The position numbers and the translations under genes are program-made. The notes below the pieces were generated by a model. It was not told the origin of the DNA and searched no databases. It saw only the letters and a program-made list of their open reading frames with translations. A stretch of 14,504 nt of DNA from JBGRPZ01 sp041725955 (GTDB taxonomy: Bacteria; Bacteroidota; Bacteroidia; Bacteroidales; JBGRPZ01). This document shows positions 7,304 through 14,470 of the stretch, in pieces. Position 1 is the stretch's first letter; every line of letters starts with the position of its first letter. Location of the stretch: positions 1-14,504 of the forward strand of contig JBGRQE010000079.1 in assembly GCA_041725955.1 (NCBI GenBank), read 5' to 3'.

Positions 7304-8845
7304 ATGAACAAACAAAAGACATTTATCGACAATACATTAATAGAACAAGAGGTCAAATTGCTTTTTGACGCCTTGTGTACAGGAGATAATTCATTTATCT
7401 CTAAAGAATGTATTTTAGAAGCTATAAATAAGAGCGGAATAGACAAAAATGATGGTAGATTAAAAGAAATCCTACATAATATCAATGGAAATCTTAATCA
7501 GGAATCATTTTATGACTTATCTTCACAAAGTGCACTCTTACGAAAGTGTTTGTCTGGAAACTTGGTAATCCCTGATTTTGAGTCTTTCTCTAAAAACATA
7601 TTAAATATATTCAAAAAAACAGCTAAAATAAAAGAAGGAAAGGTTGCTGATTATATACCTCAACTTGCAAGAGTAAATCCAGATTACTTTGCTGTTTCAA
7701 TATGCACTATCGACGGACAAGAATATTCTATTGGTGATTATGATCAGAAATTCTGTTTTCAATCTACATGCAAACCCATAATATATTGTCTGGCACAAGA
7801 AGAAGTAGGTGCAAAAAAGGTTCATGAGCATGTAGGTTTTGAGCCTAGCGGCTTGGGATTTAACGAGCTAAGTCTCGACAGAAATAAGAAACCCCATAAT
7901 CCGATGATTAATGCCGGAGCAATTATGTGTTCATCATTAATCAAAAGAAAAGAAAATATAGCTGACAAATTTGATTTTGTTATGCAAAAGATGAAAGAAC
8001 TCTGCAACCCTACAGATATTTCTTTCAACAATTCTGTTTATCTCTCTGAAAGGCAAACTGCCGACAGGAATTTTGCATTGGCCTATTATATGAGAGAAAA
8101 TAATGCATTTCCTGCAAGTACTGATATTCTTGAAACTCTTGACTTTTATTTCCAATGCTGCTCTATTGAAACCAATGCCAAAGGGATGGCACAAATTGGT
8201 GCAGCTCTTGCCAACTCAGGAATAAGTCCTTTTACAGAGAAAAGAATTTTCAACAATCAAACCGTACAAAATTGCCTTTCTCTTATGCATACTTGCGGAA
8301 TGTATGACTATAGTGGAGAATTTGCATTTAAGATAGGTGTTCCTGCAAAAAGTGGTGTTTCAGGAGCATTACTAATGGTTATTCCAGATTTAATGGGAAT
8401 ATGTATATGGTCACCACTATTAGACCGTATTGGGAACAGCGTAAAAGGAATTGAGTTTTGTAAAGATCTTGCAAAACAATACAATATTCACAACTTCAAC
8501 TCCATTACAGGAGAAAAGCCAAAAAAAGATCCTAAATCACAAAGATTTGACGACACCTCAAAAGGGGTATTGGCTTTAATTGAAGCTGCAGGAAAAGGAG
8601 ATATCAATGAAGTACAAAAAATAAATGCATCTGGAGTACCTCTAGATGCTGTTGACTATGATGGCAGAACAGCCTTACATTTGGCTGTAGCGGAAAGACA
8701 AGTTGAAATGGTTCAATTCCTTTTCGACAATCATGTAAATCCGAAAACAAAAGACAGATGGGGACATACTCCTATATCAGAAGCAAAAGACAATAGCTAT
8801 AAAGAAATAGTTGAAATATTTAGTTCAACTACTAATGACGCATAA
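7304..8845 (+). CDS. glsA: Glutaminase with animal-type GLS architecture (C-terminal ankyrin repeats)
   Basis: 513 residues; ordinary bacterial GlsA is about 300-310. It hydrolyses L-glutamine to glutamate and ammonia in the cytoplasm; no signal peptide is seen. Residues about 12-105 form a helical region resembling the EF-hand-like N-terminal domain of animal GLS. The catalytic beta-lactamase-like domain (about 110-398) carries Ser154 and Lys157 in FCFQSTCKP, Asn203 in NPMINAGAI, Glu249 and Asn256 in LSERQTADRN, Tyr282 in LDFYFQCCSIE, Tyr334 in MYDYSG and Val352 in AKSGVSG. The spacing of this set equals that I recall for human kidney glutaminase (Ser286 to Val484), with no gap. Residues about 420-510 are ankyrin repeats (VLALIEAAGKGDINEVQ; DGRTALHLAVAERQVEMVQF; KDRWGHTPISEA), again matching the GLS C-terminus. 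A MATE gene follows after 150 bp. The catalytic assignment is very secure. Confidence 0.95.
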   Translation: MNKQKTFIDNTLIEQEVKLLFDALCTGDNSFISKECILEAINKSGIDKNDGRLKEILHNINGNLNQESFYDLSSQSALLRKCLSGNLVIPDFESFSKNILNIFKKTAKIKEGKVADYIPQLARVNPDYFAVSICTIDGQEYSIGDYDQKFCFQSTCKPIIYCLAQEEVGAKKVHEHVGFEPSGLGFNELSLDRNKKPHNPMINAGAIMCSSLIKRKENIADKFDFVMQKMKELCNPTDISFNNSVYLSERQTADRNFALAYYMRENNAFPASTDILETLDFYFQCCSIETNAKGMAQIGAALANSGISPFTEKRIFNNQTVQNCLSLMHTCGMYDYSGEFAFKIGVPAKSGVSGALLMVIPDLMGICIWSPLLDRIGNSVKGIEFCKDLAKQYNIHNFNSITGEKPKKDPKSQRFDDTSKGVLALIEAAGKGDINEVQKINASGVPLDAVDYDGRTALHLAVAERQVEMVQFLFDNHVNPKTKDRWGHTPISEAKDNSYKEIVEIFSSTTNDA

Positions 8846-8995
8846 CTTATTATTTTGCGTTACATATTTTCGATATAATTGCGTTCTATAATACAGCAGT
8901 AAAAATTACACTTGGAGTGGTTTAATGATTTAACTGAATACATAGAAACTAAAAAAGACAACAATACAAACATTATATAAAAGGCTAAACTGAAA

Positions 8996-10330
8996 ATGAG
9001 ATTTTGGAAAGATAAACAGAATGCAGAGATCTTCCGATTGGCATTTCCAAATATTGTAAACAACCTGAGTATACCTTTGGTTGGAATTGTCGATTTGGCA
9101 CTAATGGGACATCTTACGTCTGTTAAGTATCTGGATGCAGTTGCCATTGGAACATTAATCTTCAACTTCATTTATTCGGGATTAAGCTTTTTGCGTATGG
9201 GAACAAGCGGGATGACTGCTCAGGAATATGGTGCAAAAAATGGCAAAGGTATTATCCAAAATCTTGCCCGATCTCTTAGCGTTGCCATGGGTCTTGCGTT
9301 TGTATTAATTATCTTACAAAAACCAATAGGTTGGGTAAGTTTAAGTTTACTGGATTCAAGTCCTGAGATAGAATCGCTTGCCAAACATTACTTTGATATA
9401 AGGATATTTGCTGCTCCGGCAACCTTAGGTCTTTATGCCCTAAGCGGTTGGTTTATTGGCATGCAAAATTCCAAATTTCCCATGTATATTGCATTGGTAG
9501 TAAACTTATTTAATATTGCAGCCAACAGTCTGTTTATATTTGTCTTTGGAATGAATAGCAATGGAGTAGCTCTGGGTACTCTAATTGCTCAGTATGGGGG
9601 ATTCTTTTTTGCCTTATTCCTTTTCTGGAAGAGTTATAGAAAACACTTAGCATTTTTCTCATGGAATAATTTATGGGACTTAAAAGCTTTCAAGAGATTT
9701 TTCAGTATTAATAGCGATATCTTTATCCGTAGCATATGTTTAATTTTTGCTTTATCATATTTCACTGCCCAATCGGCAAAAATAAGCGATCATATACTTG
9801 CAGTAAATACCATATTATTCCAATTCTTCCTGGTATTTTCATATTTTATCGATGGCTTTGCCTATGCTGCCGAAGCAATTGTAGGAAAAGAAATTGGCAG
9901 GAAAAACTACAAATCACTAACACAAACTATACAAAAGCTATTTTTATGGGGACTTATTGTTAGTTTTCCTTTTACCCTGTTTTTCCTTGGAGGAAGCGGT
10001 TTCTTTTTAAGCTTGCTTACTAATAATAAGGATATAATTGAAGCATCAAAACCATATGTAATTTGGTCGAGTATTGTTCCCCTACTCACTTTTGCAGCAT
10101 TTATATGGGATGGAATATTTGTAGGAGCAACAGCAACAAAAGCAATGAGAAACACCTTATTAATAAGCACATTTATTATCTATTTGCCTGCTTGTTATTT
10201 CCTTCAACCCATTTTTGGAAACCACGGATTATGGATTGCTTTATTACTATTTATGGCTGCTCGAGGAATAGCACTAAGTTTTTACTCTAAGAACCATATA
10301 TTCAACCCTAAATTCCATGACAAAATCTAG
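8996..10330 (+). CDS. MATE-family efflux transporter (DinF-like)
   Basis: 444 residues, the usual size for MATE exporters, with about twelve hydrophobic segments. The opening FRLAFPNIVNNLSIPLVG followed by IVDLALMGHL is the DinF/NorM-type first helix. Asp33 sits where the family has its conserved membrane-buried acidic residue used for Na+ or H+ coupling. RMGTSGMTAQEYGAKNG at about 67-83 and the halfway motif SYFIDGFAYAAEAIVGKEIG (matching the second MATE repeat) support the call. Members export cationic drugs, metabolites or oxidised compounds; the substrate cannot be predicted. The gene starts 150 bp after the glutaminase and its last 14 bp overlap the start of the following gene in another frame, implying co-translation of that pair. 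Confidence 0.9.
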   Translation: MRFWKDKQNAEIFRLAFPNIVNNLSIPLVGIVDLALMGHLTSVKYLDAVAIGTLIFNFIYSGLSFLRMGTSGMTAQEYGAKNGKGIIQNLARSLSVAMGLAFVLIILQKPIGWVSLSLLDSSPEIESLAKHYFDIRIFAAPATLGLYALSGWFIGMQNSKFPMYIALVVNLFNIAANSLFIFVFGMNSNGVALGTLIAQYGGFFFALFLFWKSYRKHLAFFSWNNLWDLKAFKRFFSINSDIFIRSICLIFALSYFTAQSAKISDHILAVNTILFQFFLVFSYFIDGFAYAAEAIVGKEIGRKNYKSLTQTIQKLFLWGLIVSFPFTLFFLGGSGFFLSLLTNNKDIIEASKPYVIWSSIVPLLTFAAFIWDGIFVGATATKAMRNTLLISTFIIYLPACYFLQPIFGNHGLWIALLLFMAARGIALSFYSKNHIFNPKFHDKI

Positions 10331-11090
10331 AACCGACATTATTTCAACACTAGAAGAAGCGGCTATTTTATACAATCAACCCTCTTTTATAAAGAAGGAT
10401 CCGATTAGTATACCCCATCAATTCACATCTAAAGAAGATATTGAAATCAGTGGGTTTCTCACATCTATTATATCATGGGGACGAAGAGATAATATTCTCA
10501 AAAGTGCTAATAAACTGATGTCGTTAATGGACAATAAACCTTACGATTTTCTGATAAACAGTAAGGAGAAAGATCTAAGACCTTTTGAAAACTTTATATA
10601 CAGGACCTTCCAGGGTGTAGACTGCATATTTCTGGTATCGGCATTACGCGAAGTTTATCAATCGGGAAGTAATTTAGAAGATCTATTCTCTAAACCATTC
10701 CAAAAGCATCAATCCATAAAAATGTCTATATCTGAATGTAGAAATACACTCCTGTCCTATCCACATCTGCAGCGAAGCGAAAAGCATTTGGCAAATCCGT
10801 TGAAAGGTAGTGCAGCAAAGCGTATAAATATGTTTCTACGTTGGATGGTTCGCAAGGATAATAATGGTGTCGACTTTGGAATATGGAATAAAATCCCAAC
10901 TTCTGCCCTTATATGCCCTTTGGATGTTCATTCGGGTAGAGTAGCTAGGCATCTCGGTTTGCTCAACAGAAAGCAAAACGACTGGAAAGCAGCAGCAGAA
11001 CTTACCACAAACCTGAAGGAATTAGATATAGATGATCCTATAAAATATGATTTTGCACTCTTCGGACTGGGAGTAAACTACTCCATATGA
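10317..11090 (+). CDS. TIGR02757 (DUF2400) family protein
   Basis: 257 residues, near the family's usual length. Recognised from family-like segments: EISGFLTSIISWGRRDNI at 43-60, HLANPLKGSAAKRINMFLRWM at about 157-177, and the C-terminal block ICPLDVHSGRVARHLGLLNR at 199-218 with DDPIKYDFALFGLG at 239-252. The family's biochemical role is, to my knowledge, uncharacterised. The PLDVHSGRVARHLGL block (Asp203, His205, Arg208) resembles the region of HhH-GPD DNA glycosylases containing the catalytic Asp (VDTHV..R type), so a nucleic-acid role is possible; this is inference. Its ATG lies inside the MATE gene, whose stop is 14 bp downstream. Its own stop overlaps by 13 bp the stop region of the convergent lipoprotein gene. 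Confidence 0.88.
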   Translation: MTKSRTDIISTLEEAAILYNQPSFIKKDPISIPHQFTSKEDIEISGFLTSIISWGRRDNILKSANKLMSLMDNKPYDFLINSKEKDLRPFENFIYRTFQGVDCIFLVSALREVYQSGSNLEDLFSKPFQKHQSIKMSISECRNTLLSYPHLQRSEKHLANPLKGSAAKRINMFLRWMVRKDNNGVDFGIWNKIPTSALICPLDVHSGRVARHLGLLNRKQNDWKAAAELTTNLKELDIDDPIKYDFALFGLGVNYSI

Positions 11091-12529
11091 TCTTTCAGAT
11101 AGGGCAACAGATTGTCTGATGGCCAAGGCAGCTTATCATTGATTAACTTTCCCCGAGAATCGAATAATAAGAATCGTGGAATAATGTCAATATTAAACTT
11201 TCCAACAAAAGGATTTACACTTGAAGTGCTTTCTCCCAGGTAATAATGAGAAAGGCGTTCACCATAAATACCAATCAAATCTTTCCAAAGTTCATATTCT
11301 TCTTCCATAGAAATAGCGTAAATAGCCAAAGATTTCTCTTTGATCTTCTCAGGATAGCTCTCCAGAATAGTCAATTCATCTAAACTTGAAGGGCAAGACG
11401 TTTTCCACAATGCAAACAGATGATAATCTTTCTGGTTCCATGGAATCTGAGAATATTGGTTATTGGTATCATAAAAGTATACATCTTTATAAACCCCATC
11501 TTTCTTTACATTCTGAAATCTTATCAACTCCTTTGCCTTTGTTATATAAACTGTATCCTTACAGTATTTTTTGAAATCACTTAGGTAAAGATTCATTTGA
11601 TCTACAGTAAATTGCTGAACTCCTTGTTGAAATTCAAGATACAAAACCCTGCTTTTCAACTTATCGTTCATACTCATATCTGCAATCAGCTTCAATCGTT
11701 CTGTATTATAGGCTTCATAATCGGGCAAATCGTCACGTCTCAAATTATTATGAAAATATCGGTTTACTCTTTGCTTTACAAAAGACTTGTATTCTGAATA
11801 ATCCATAAATGAGGCAGGTAAATATTCCAGAGAATCGGCATAGTAGTAAAAAGCAGAATCTACATCTACATTCCGACCAGATGAATAATAATGTAAATCT
11901 TTATAGAGATAAATATCACTTCCCTTTTTATATTTCAGCAGCAAACGCTCCAAATCGAAATAATCATCATCTATCTTTTCTTCATTATAAAAATGATCGA
12001 GAAGCTTTTTGTTATCAACATATAAGCTATGAATATCACTGCAAAACTCCGATGGAGACTTCTTAAACAATCCCCCATTGTCTCTTACAAACTTTTCGCG
12101 TAGCAAAATTTTTGCTTTTAGGTAGCTATTAATACCCGAGGCTTTGCCTATAAATTCAGCATTTCCCAAAGCACTTCCCGATTTCACTCTAATCTTTAGA
12201 TTATTTCCTTCGGCACCACCTACCCATAGGCATAGAGTTTCTTCTCCTGTAGACAAGCATACAACCTGACGTTTGTCGATATTGATTTGCTTAGAGAATC
12301 TTCCAATATGATTCGTTCTTAGAGAATCAAACACAATTCCCTCACTCGAAAGATAAATCTGACTATCGACAACATCTTCTATTTGCCCCTCGATAGTAAT
12401 TAATTTACCATTATCCGACACTTGCTTTGTTTTATCTTGGCATGAAGCAAAAATAAGCAATGGCAAGAGCAACATTAATAGTCTTGCCAACAATTCTATT
12501 TTACTATTAAATAAGAAAACCCTTTTCAT
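11078..12529 (-). CDS. Thioredoxin-fold lipoprotein with CPSS in place of CxxC
   Basis: 483 residues from the ATG at 12529 (in-frame ATGs at 12547 and 12541 are possible but lengthen the signal peptide). The signal peptide ends in LLIFASC with lipid-anchored Cys30. Residues about 43-118 (LITIEGQIEDVVDSQIYL to LKIRVKSG) look like the beta-sandwich placed before many Bacteroidota TlpA/ResA-like proteins (DUF4369-like). Residues about 130-350 are helical and rich in charged residues. The C-terminal part, about 355-483, is thioredoxin-like: HLFALWKTSCPSSLDEL aligns with the usual FWASWCPPC motif and IIPRFLLFDSRGKLI holds the cis-Pro451. The second active-site cysteine is Ser382, so only Cys379 remains. 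It cannot act as a standard two-Cys disulfide reductase; a one-Cys mechanism, a binding role or loss of activity are options. It is divergent from tpx and overlaps the previous gene tail to tail. Confidence 0.82.
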   Translation of the reverse strand: MKRVFLFNSKIELLARLLMLLLPLLIFASCQDKTKQVSDNGKLITIEGQIEDVVDSQIYLSSEGIVFDSLRTNHIGRFSKQINIDKRQVVCLSTGEETLCLWVGGAEGNNLKIRVKSGSALGNAEFIGKASGINSYLKAKILLREKFVRDNGGLFKKSPSEFCSDIHSLYVDNKKLLDHFYNEEKIDDDYFDLERLLLKYKKGSDIYLYKDLHYYSSGRNVDVDSAFYYYADSLEYLPASFMDYSEYKSFVKQRVNRYFHNNLRRDDLPDYEAYNTERLKLIADMSMNDKLKSRVLYLEFQQGVQQFTVDQMNLYLSDFKKYCKDTVYITKAKELIRFQNVKKDGVYKDVYFYDTNNQYSQIPWNQKDYHLFALWKTSCPSSLDELTILESYPEKIKEKSLAIYAISMEEEYELWKDLIGIYGERLSHYYLGESTSSVNPFVGKFNIDIIPRFLLFDSRGKLINDKLPWPSDNLLPYLKDHME

Positions 12530-12775
12530 TTGTAACCGCATCAACATCTAACTCCAATTCATAGCTTGTTATAGACGATTATTGGAAAACCGTCTTTGTC
12601 CGTTAACAACTAGTAATAAAAACATCAAAAAAAAATGAGTCATAAAGACTTTTAATTTCAATAGTTTATATAGAAACAAAAAATAATTTACAAAGAAACA
12701 CAAACTTTTTACTCGCACCTGTGTTTATCCTTAGAAATTTTTAAGGCGACAATAACAAAGAAATAAAATAGCATT
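12530..12775. other. Divergent spacer between lipoprotein and tpx
   Basis: This 246-bp AT-rich region must hold promoters for both neighbours, but I found no full TAnnTTTG box in either direction and no clear operator or RNA structure. Confidence 0.5.
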
Positions 12776-13273
12776 ATGGCAAAAATAACACTTAAAGGAA
12801 ACGCAATAAACACAGCAGGTAATTTACCTAAAGTAGGTGTTCAGGCACCAAACTTTACTCTTGTAAAAAACGATCTGTCACCAATCTCTCTTCAAGATTT
12901 TAAGGGGAAGAAGATTGTTCTGAACATCTTCCCAAGTCTAGACACAGCGGTTTGTGCTGCTAGCGTGCGTCAATTCAACGCACAGGCTGAAAAAATTGAT
13001 AACACTGTAGTTCTTTGCGTATCTAAAGATTTACCTTTTGCAATGAATCGTTTCTGCACCACAGAAGGTTTAAATAATGTAATTCCAGCATCTTCTTTCA
13101 GAAACAATTCATTTGGAAACGAATACGGCACTCTCATTGTCGATGGACCAATGGAAGGGCTTGAGGCAAGAGCAGTTGTAATAATCAACGAAGAAGGTAT
13201 GGTTCAGTATACCGAACTTATACCCGAAATTGTTCAAGAGCCCAATTATGAGGCCGCTTTAGCTGTATTATAA
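12776..13273 (+). CDS. tpx: Thiol peroxidase (atypical 2-Cys peroxiredoxin)
   Basis: 165 residues, standard Tpx length, no signal peptide, so probably cytoplasmic. Peroxidatic Cys60 lies in FPSLDTAVCAASVRQFN, with Thr57 of the TxxC motif. Resolving Cys94 lies in LPFAMNRFCTTEG, the same spacing as E. coli Tpx Cys61 and Cys95. A third cysteine, Cys81 in VVLCVSKDLP, also appears. The enzyme reduces H2O2 and alkyl hydroperoxides, with electrons from thioredoxin in characterised homologues. The start MAKITLKGNAINTAGNLPKVG matches the family start exactly. A long hairpin just after the stop suggests a transcript that ends before kdsA. The divergent thioredoxin-fold lipoprotein may share the upstream control region, but no shared operator is visible. 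Confidence 0.96.
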   Translation: MAKITLKGNAINTAGNLPKVGVQAPNFTLVKNDLSPISLQDFKGKKIVLNIFPSLDTAVCAASVRQFNAQAEKIDNTVVLCVSKDLPFAMNRFCTTEGLNNVIPASSFRNNSFGNEYGTLIVDGPMEGLEARAVVIINEEGMVQYTELIPEIVQEPNYEAALAVL

Positions 13274-13280
13274 TGTGTTT

Positions 13281-13350
13281 TCGTGTTTCGATGTTCGGAC
13301 TTCGTTTTTTATACAATTCGAAATCCGATACACGAAACACGATTTTCTTT
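13281..13350 (+). terminator. Long imperfect hairpin after tpx, likely terminator or REP-like element
   Basis: Two 24-bp arms at 13281-13304 and 13319-13342 are inverted copies around a 14-nt loop. The outer ten bases (TCGTGTTTCG with CGAAACACGA) pair perfectly and the inner part has about five mismatches. The run TTTTCTTT follows. The stem begins 8 bp after the tpx stop. Confidence 0.6.
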
Positions 13351-13387
13351 AAACCAAAAACCATTTTTAAAAACAGATTTCTTTAGG

Positions 13388-13395
13388 CATCTTTG
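13388..13395 (+). promoter_or_regulatory. Possible -7 box of kdsA
   Basis: CATCTTTG followed by GC departs from TAnnTTTG at one base and lies 25 bp before the ATG at 13421. It is inside the upstream open frame, which favours the ATG at 13421 as start. Confidence 0.35.
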
Positions 13396-13420
13396 CACGC
13401 AAAATAAAAATGGTAATATC

Positions 13421-14236
13421 ATGAAAAACTACATAGATAATCTAAGATATAAAGACTCGGGCAACTTCTTTCTTCTTGCTGGTCCATGCGTTATTGAAGA
13501 TGAAAAATCACCACTATCTATTGCTGAACAACTGGTAGCTATTACCGACAAGCTTCAAATTCCTTTTGTATTTAAGGCTTCTTACAGAAAAGCCAACCGC
13601 TCAAGAATTGATTCATTTAGTGGCATTGGCGACAAAAAAGCATTGGAAGTTTTAGGAAAGATTCGTAAAGAGTTTAATATTCCTGTAGTTACAGATATTC
13701 ATAATCCTGAAGAAGCTGCTATGGCAGCAGAATATGTAGATATTCTTCAGATTCCTGCATTCTTATGCCGCCAAACCGACTTATTGCTTGCTGCGGCTAA
13801 AACCAATAAGGTGGTAAATATCAAAAAAGGTCAATTTCTTTCTCCTGAATCCATGAAGTTTGCTGTAAACAAAGTTCGTGAATGTGGTAATGACAAGGTT
13901 GCTATTACCGATCGCGGAACTATGTTTGGTTATGGCGATTTGATTATAGATTATCGTGGTATTCCAACTATGCAAAAAGAAAATAACTGCCCCGTAATTC
14001 TAGATATTACTCATTCACTTCAACAACCAAATACCACAAGTGGTGTTACTGGTGGCCGACCCGATTTGATTGAAACTGTTGCTAAAGCTGGGGTTGCCGT
14101 TGGCGTAGATGGTCTGTTTATCGAAACTCACCCTAATCCAGGCGAAGCAAAATCTGATGGTGCAAATATGCTAAACCTTAGCCTTATTGAGGATTTACTT
14201 ACTAAATTGATTCGCTTGAGAAAGGCGATTATTTAA
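13421..14236 (+). CDS. kdsA: 3-deoxy-8-phosphooctulonate (KDO-8-phosphate) synthase
   Basis: 271 residues. The enzyme condenses phosphoenolpyruvate with D-arabinose 5-phosphate to KDO-8-P, for the LPS inner core and lipid A region, in the cytoplasm. A full TIM-barrel set of motifs is present: LLAGPCVIED, VFKASYRKANRSRIDSF, VVTDIHNPEEA, ILQIPAFLCRQTDLL, NIKKGQFLSPESM, ITDRGTMFGYGDLIIDYRG, CPVILDITHSLQQPN and GLFIETHPNPGEAKSDGANM. Cys23 in AGPCVIE, the His of DITHS, the Glu of FIETHP and the Asp of KSDGAN match the metal-ligand set of the metal-dependent class; the Glu-to-Asp spacing of 11 fits the Aquifex enzyme as I recall it. E. coli-type enzymes have Asn at the Cys position. The open frame runs upstream to 13283, but those residues lie in a hairpin and promoter-like region, so the ATG at 13421 is chosen. 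Confidence 0.97.
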   Translation: MKNYIDNLRYKDSGNFFLLAGPCVIEDEKSPLSIAEQLVAITDKLQIPFVFKASYRKANRSRIDSFSGIGDKKALEVLGKIRKEFNIPVVTDIHNPEEAAMAAEYVDILQIPAFLCRQTDLLLAAAKTNKVVNIKKGQFLSPESMKFAVNKVRECGNDKVAITDRGTMFGYGDLIIDYRGIPTMQKENNCPVILDITHSLQQPNTTSGVTGGRPDLIETVAKAGVAVGVDGLFIETHPNPGEAKSDGANMLNLSLIEDLLTKLIRLRKAII

Positions 14237-14267
14237 GATATTAATAGTTATTACTTCAAATACAGAT

Positions 14268-14303
14268 AAAGAGTAGTTAAGATATATAACTACTCTTTTG
14301 TTT
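14268..14303 (+). terminator. Rho-independent terminator of kdsA
   Basis: AAAGAGTAGTTA at 14268-14279 pairs perfectly with TAACTACTCTTT at 14287-14298 across a 7-nt loop (12-bp stem). The 3' arm runs straight into a T-rich tail (TTTTGTTTT). The A-rich 5' side could let it work in both directions. It starts 31 bp after the kdsA stop. Confidence 0.88.
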
Positions 14304-14405
14304 TATCAATTATTTCTACTTACATTAGCTACCCTAAACGCAAGCCATTTTTTACACACTATAAAACCTAAGTTCAGATTTATTAACTCATTTTAATTTA
14401 AAGAA

Positions 14406-14468
14406 ATGAAAAAGTCAAAGTTATTTTTATTAAGTAGCTTGCTTTTGTCTGTATATATAATGATATAA
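14406..14468 (+). CDS. Short signal-peptide-like reading frame (20 codons)
   Basis: ATG at 14406 gives MKKSKLFLLSSLLLSVYIMI and then TAA at 14466-14468. It is a classic basic n-region plus hydrophobic core, as at the start of an exported or membrane protein, but the frame closes before any mature part. It is either the broken start of a larger gene continuing past the window or a leader peptide. The stop overlaps a new ATG at 14468. No family can be assigned. Confidence 0.4.
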   Translation: MKKSKLFLLSSLLLSVYIMI

Positions 14469-14470
14469 TG
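14455..14470. repeat. 8-bp tandem duplication (ATATAATG twice)
   Basis: Two perfect copies of ATATAATG lie at 14455-14462 and 14463-14470, followed by a partial third (ATA). They span the stop of the short signal-peptide frame and the start of the next open frame. Confidence 0.85.

Noticed and set aside
8860..9171. Minus-strand ORF between glutaminase and MATE
   Set aside because: It overlaps the start of the well-supported MATE gene and shows no family features.
13283..13420. N-terminal extension of KdsA
   Set aside because: It overlaps the tpx hairpin and a promoter-like box, and the family starts close to the ATG at 13421.
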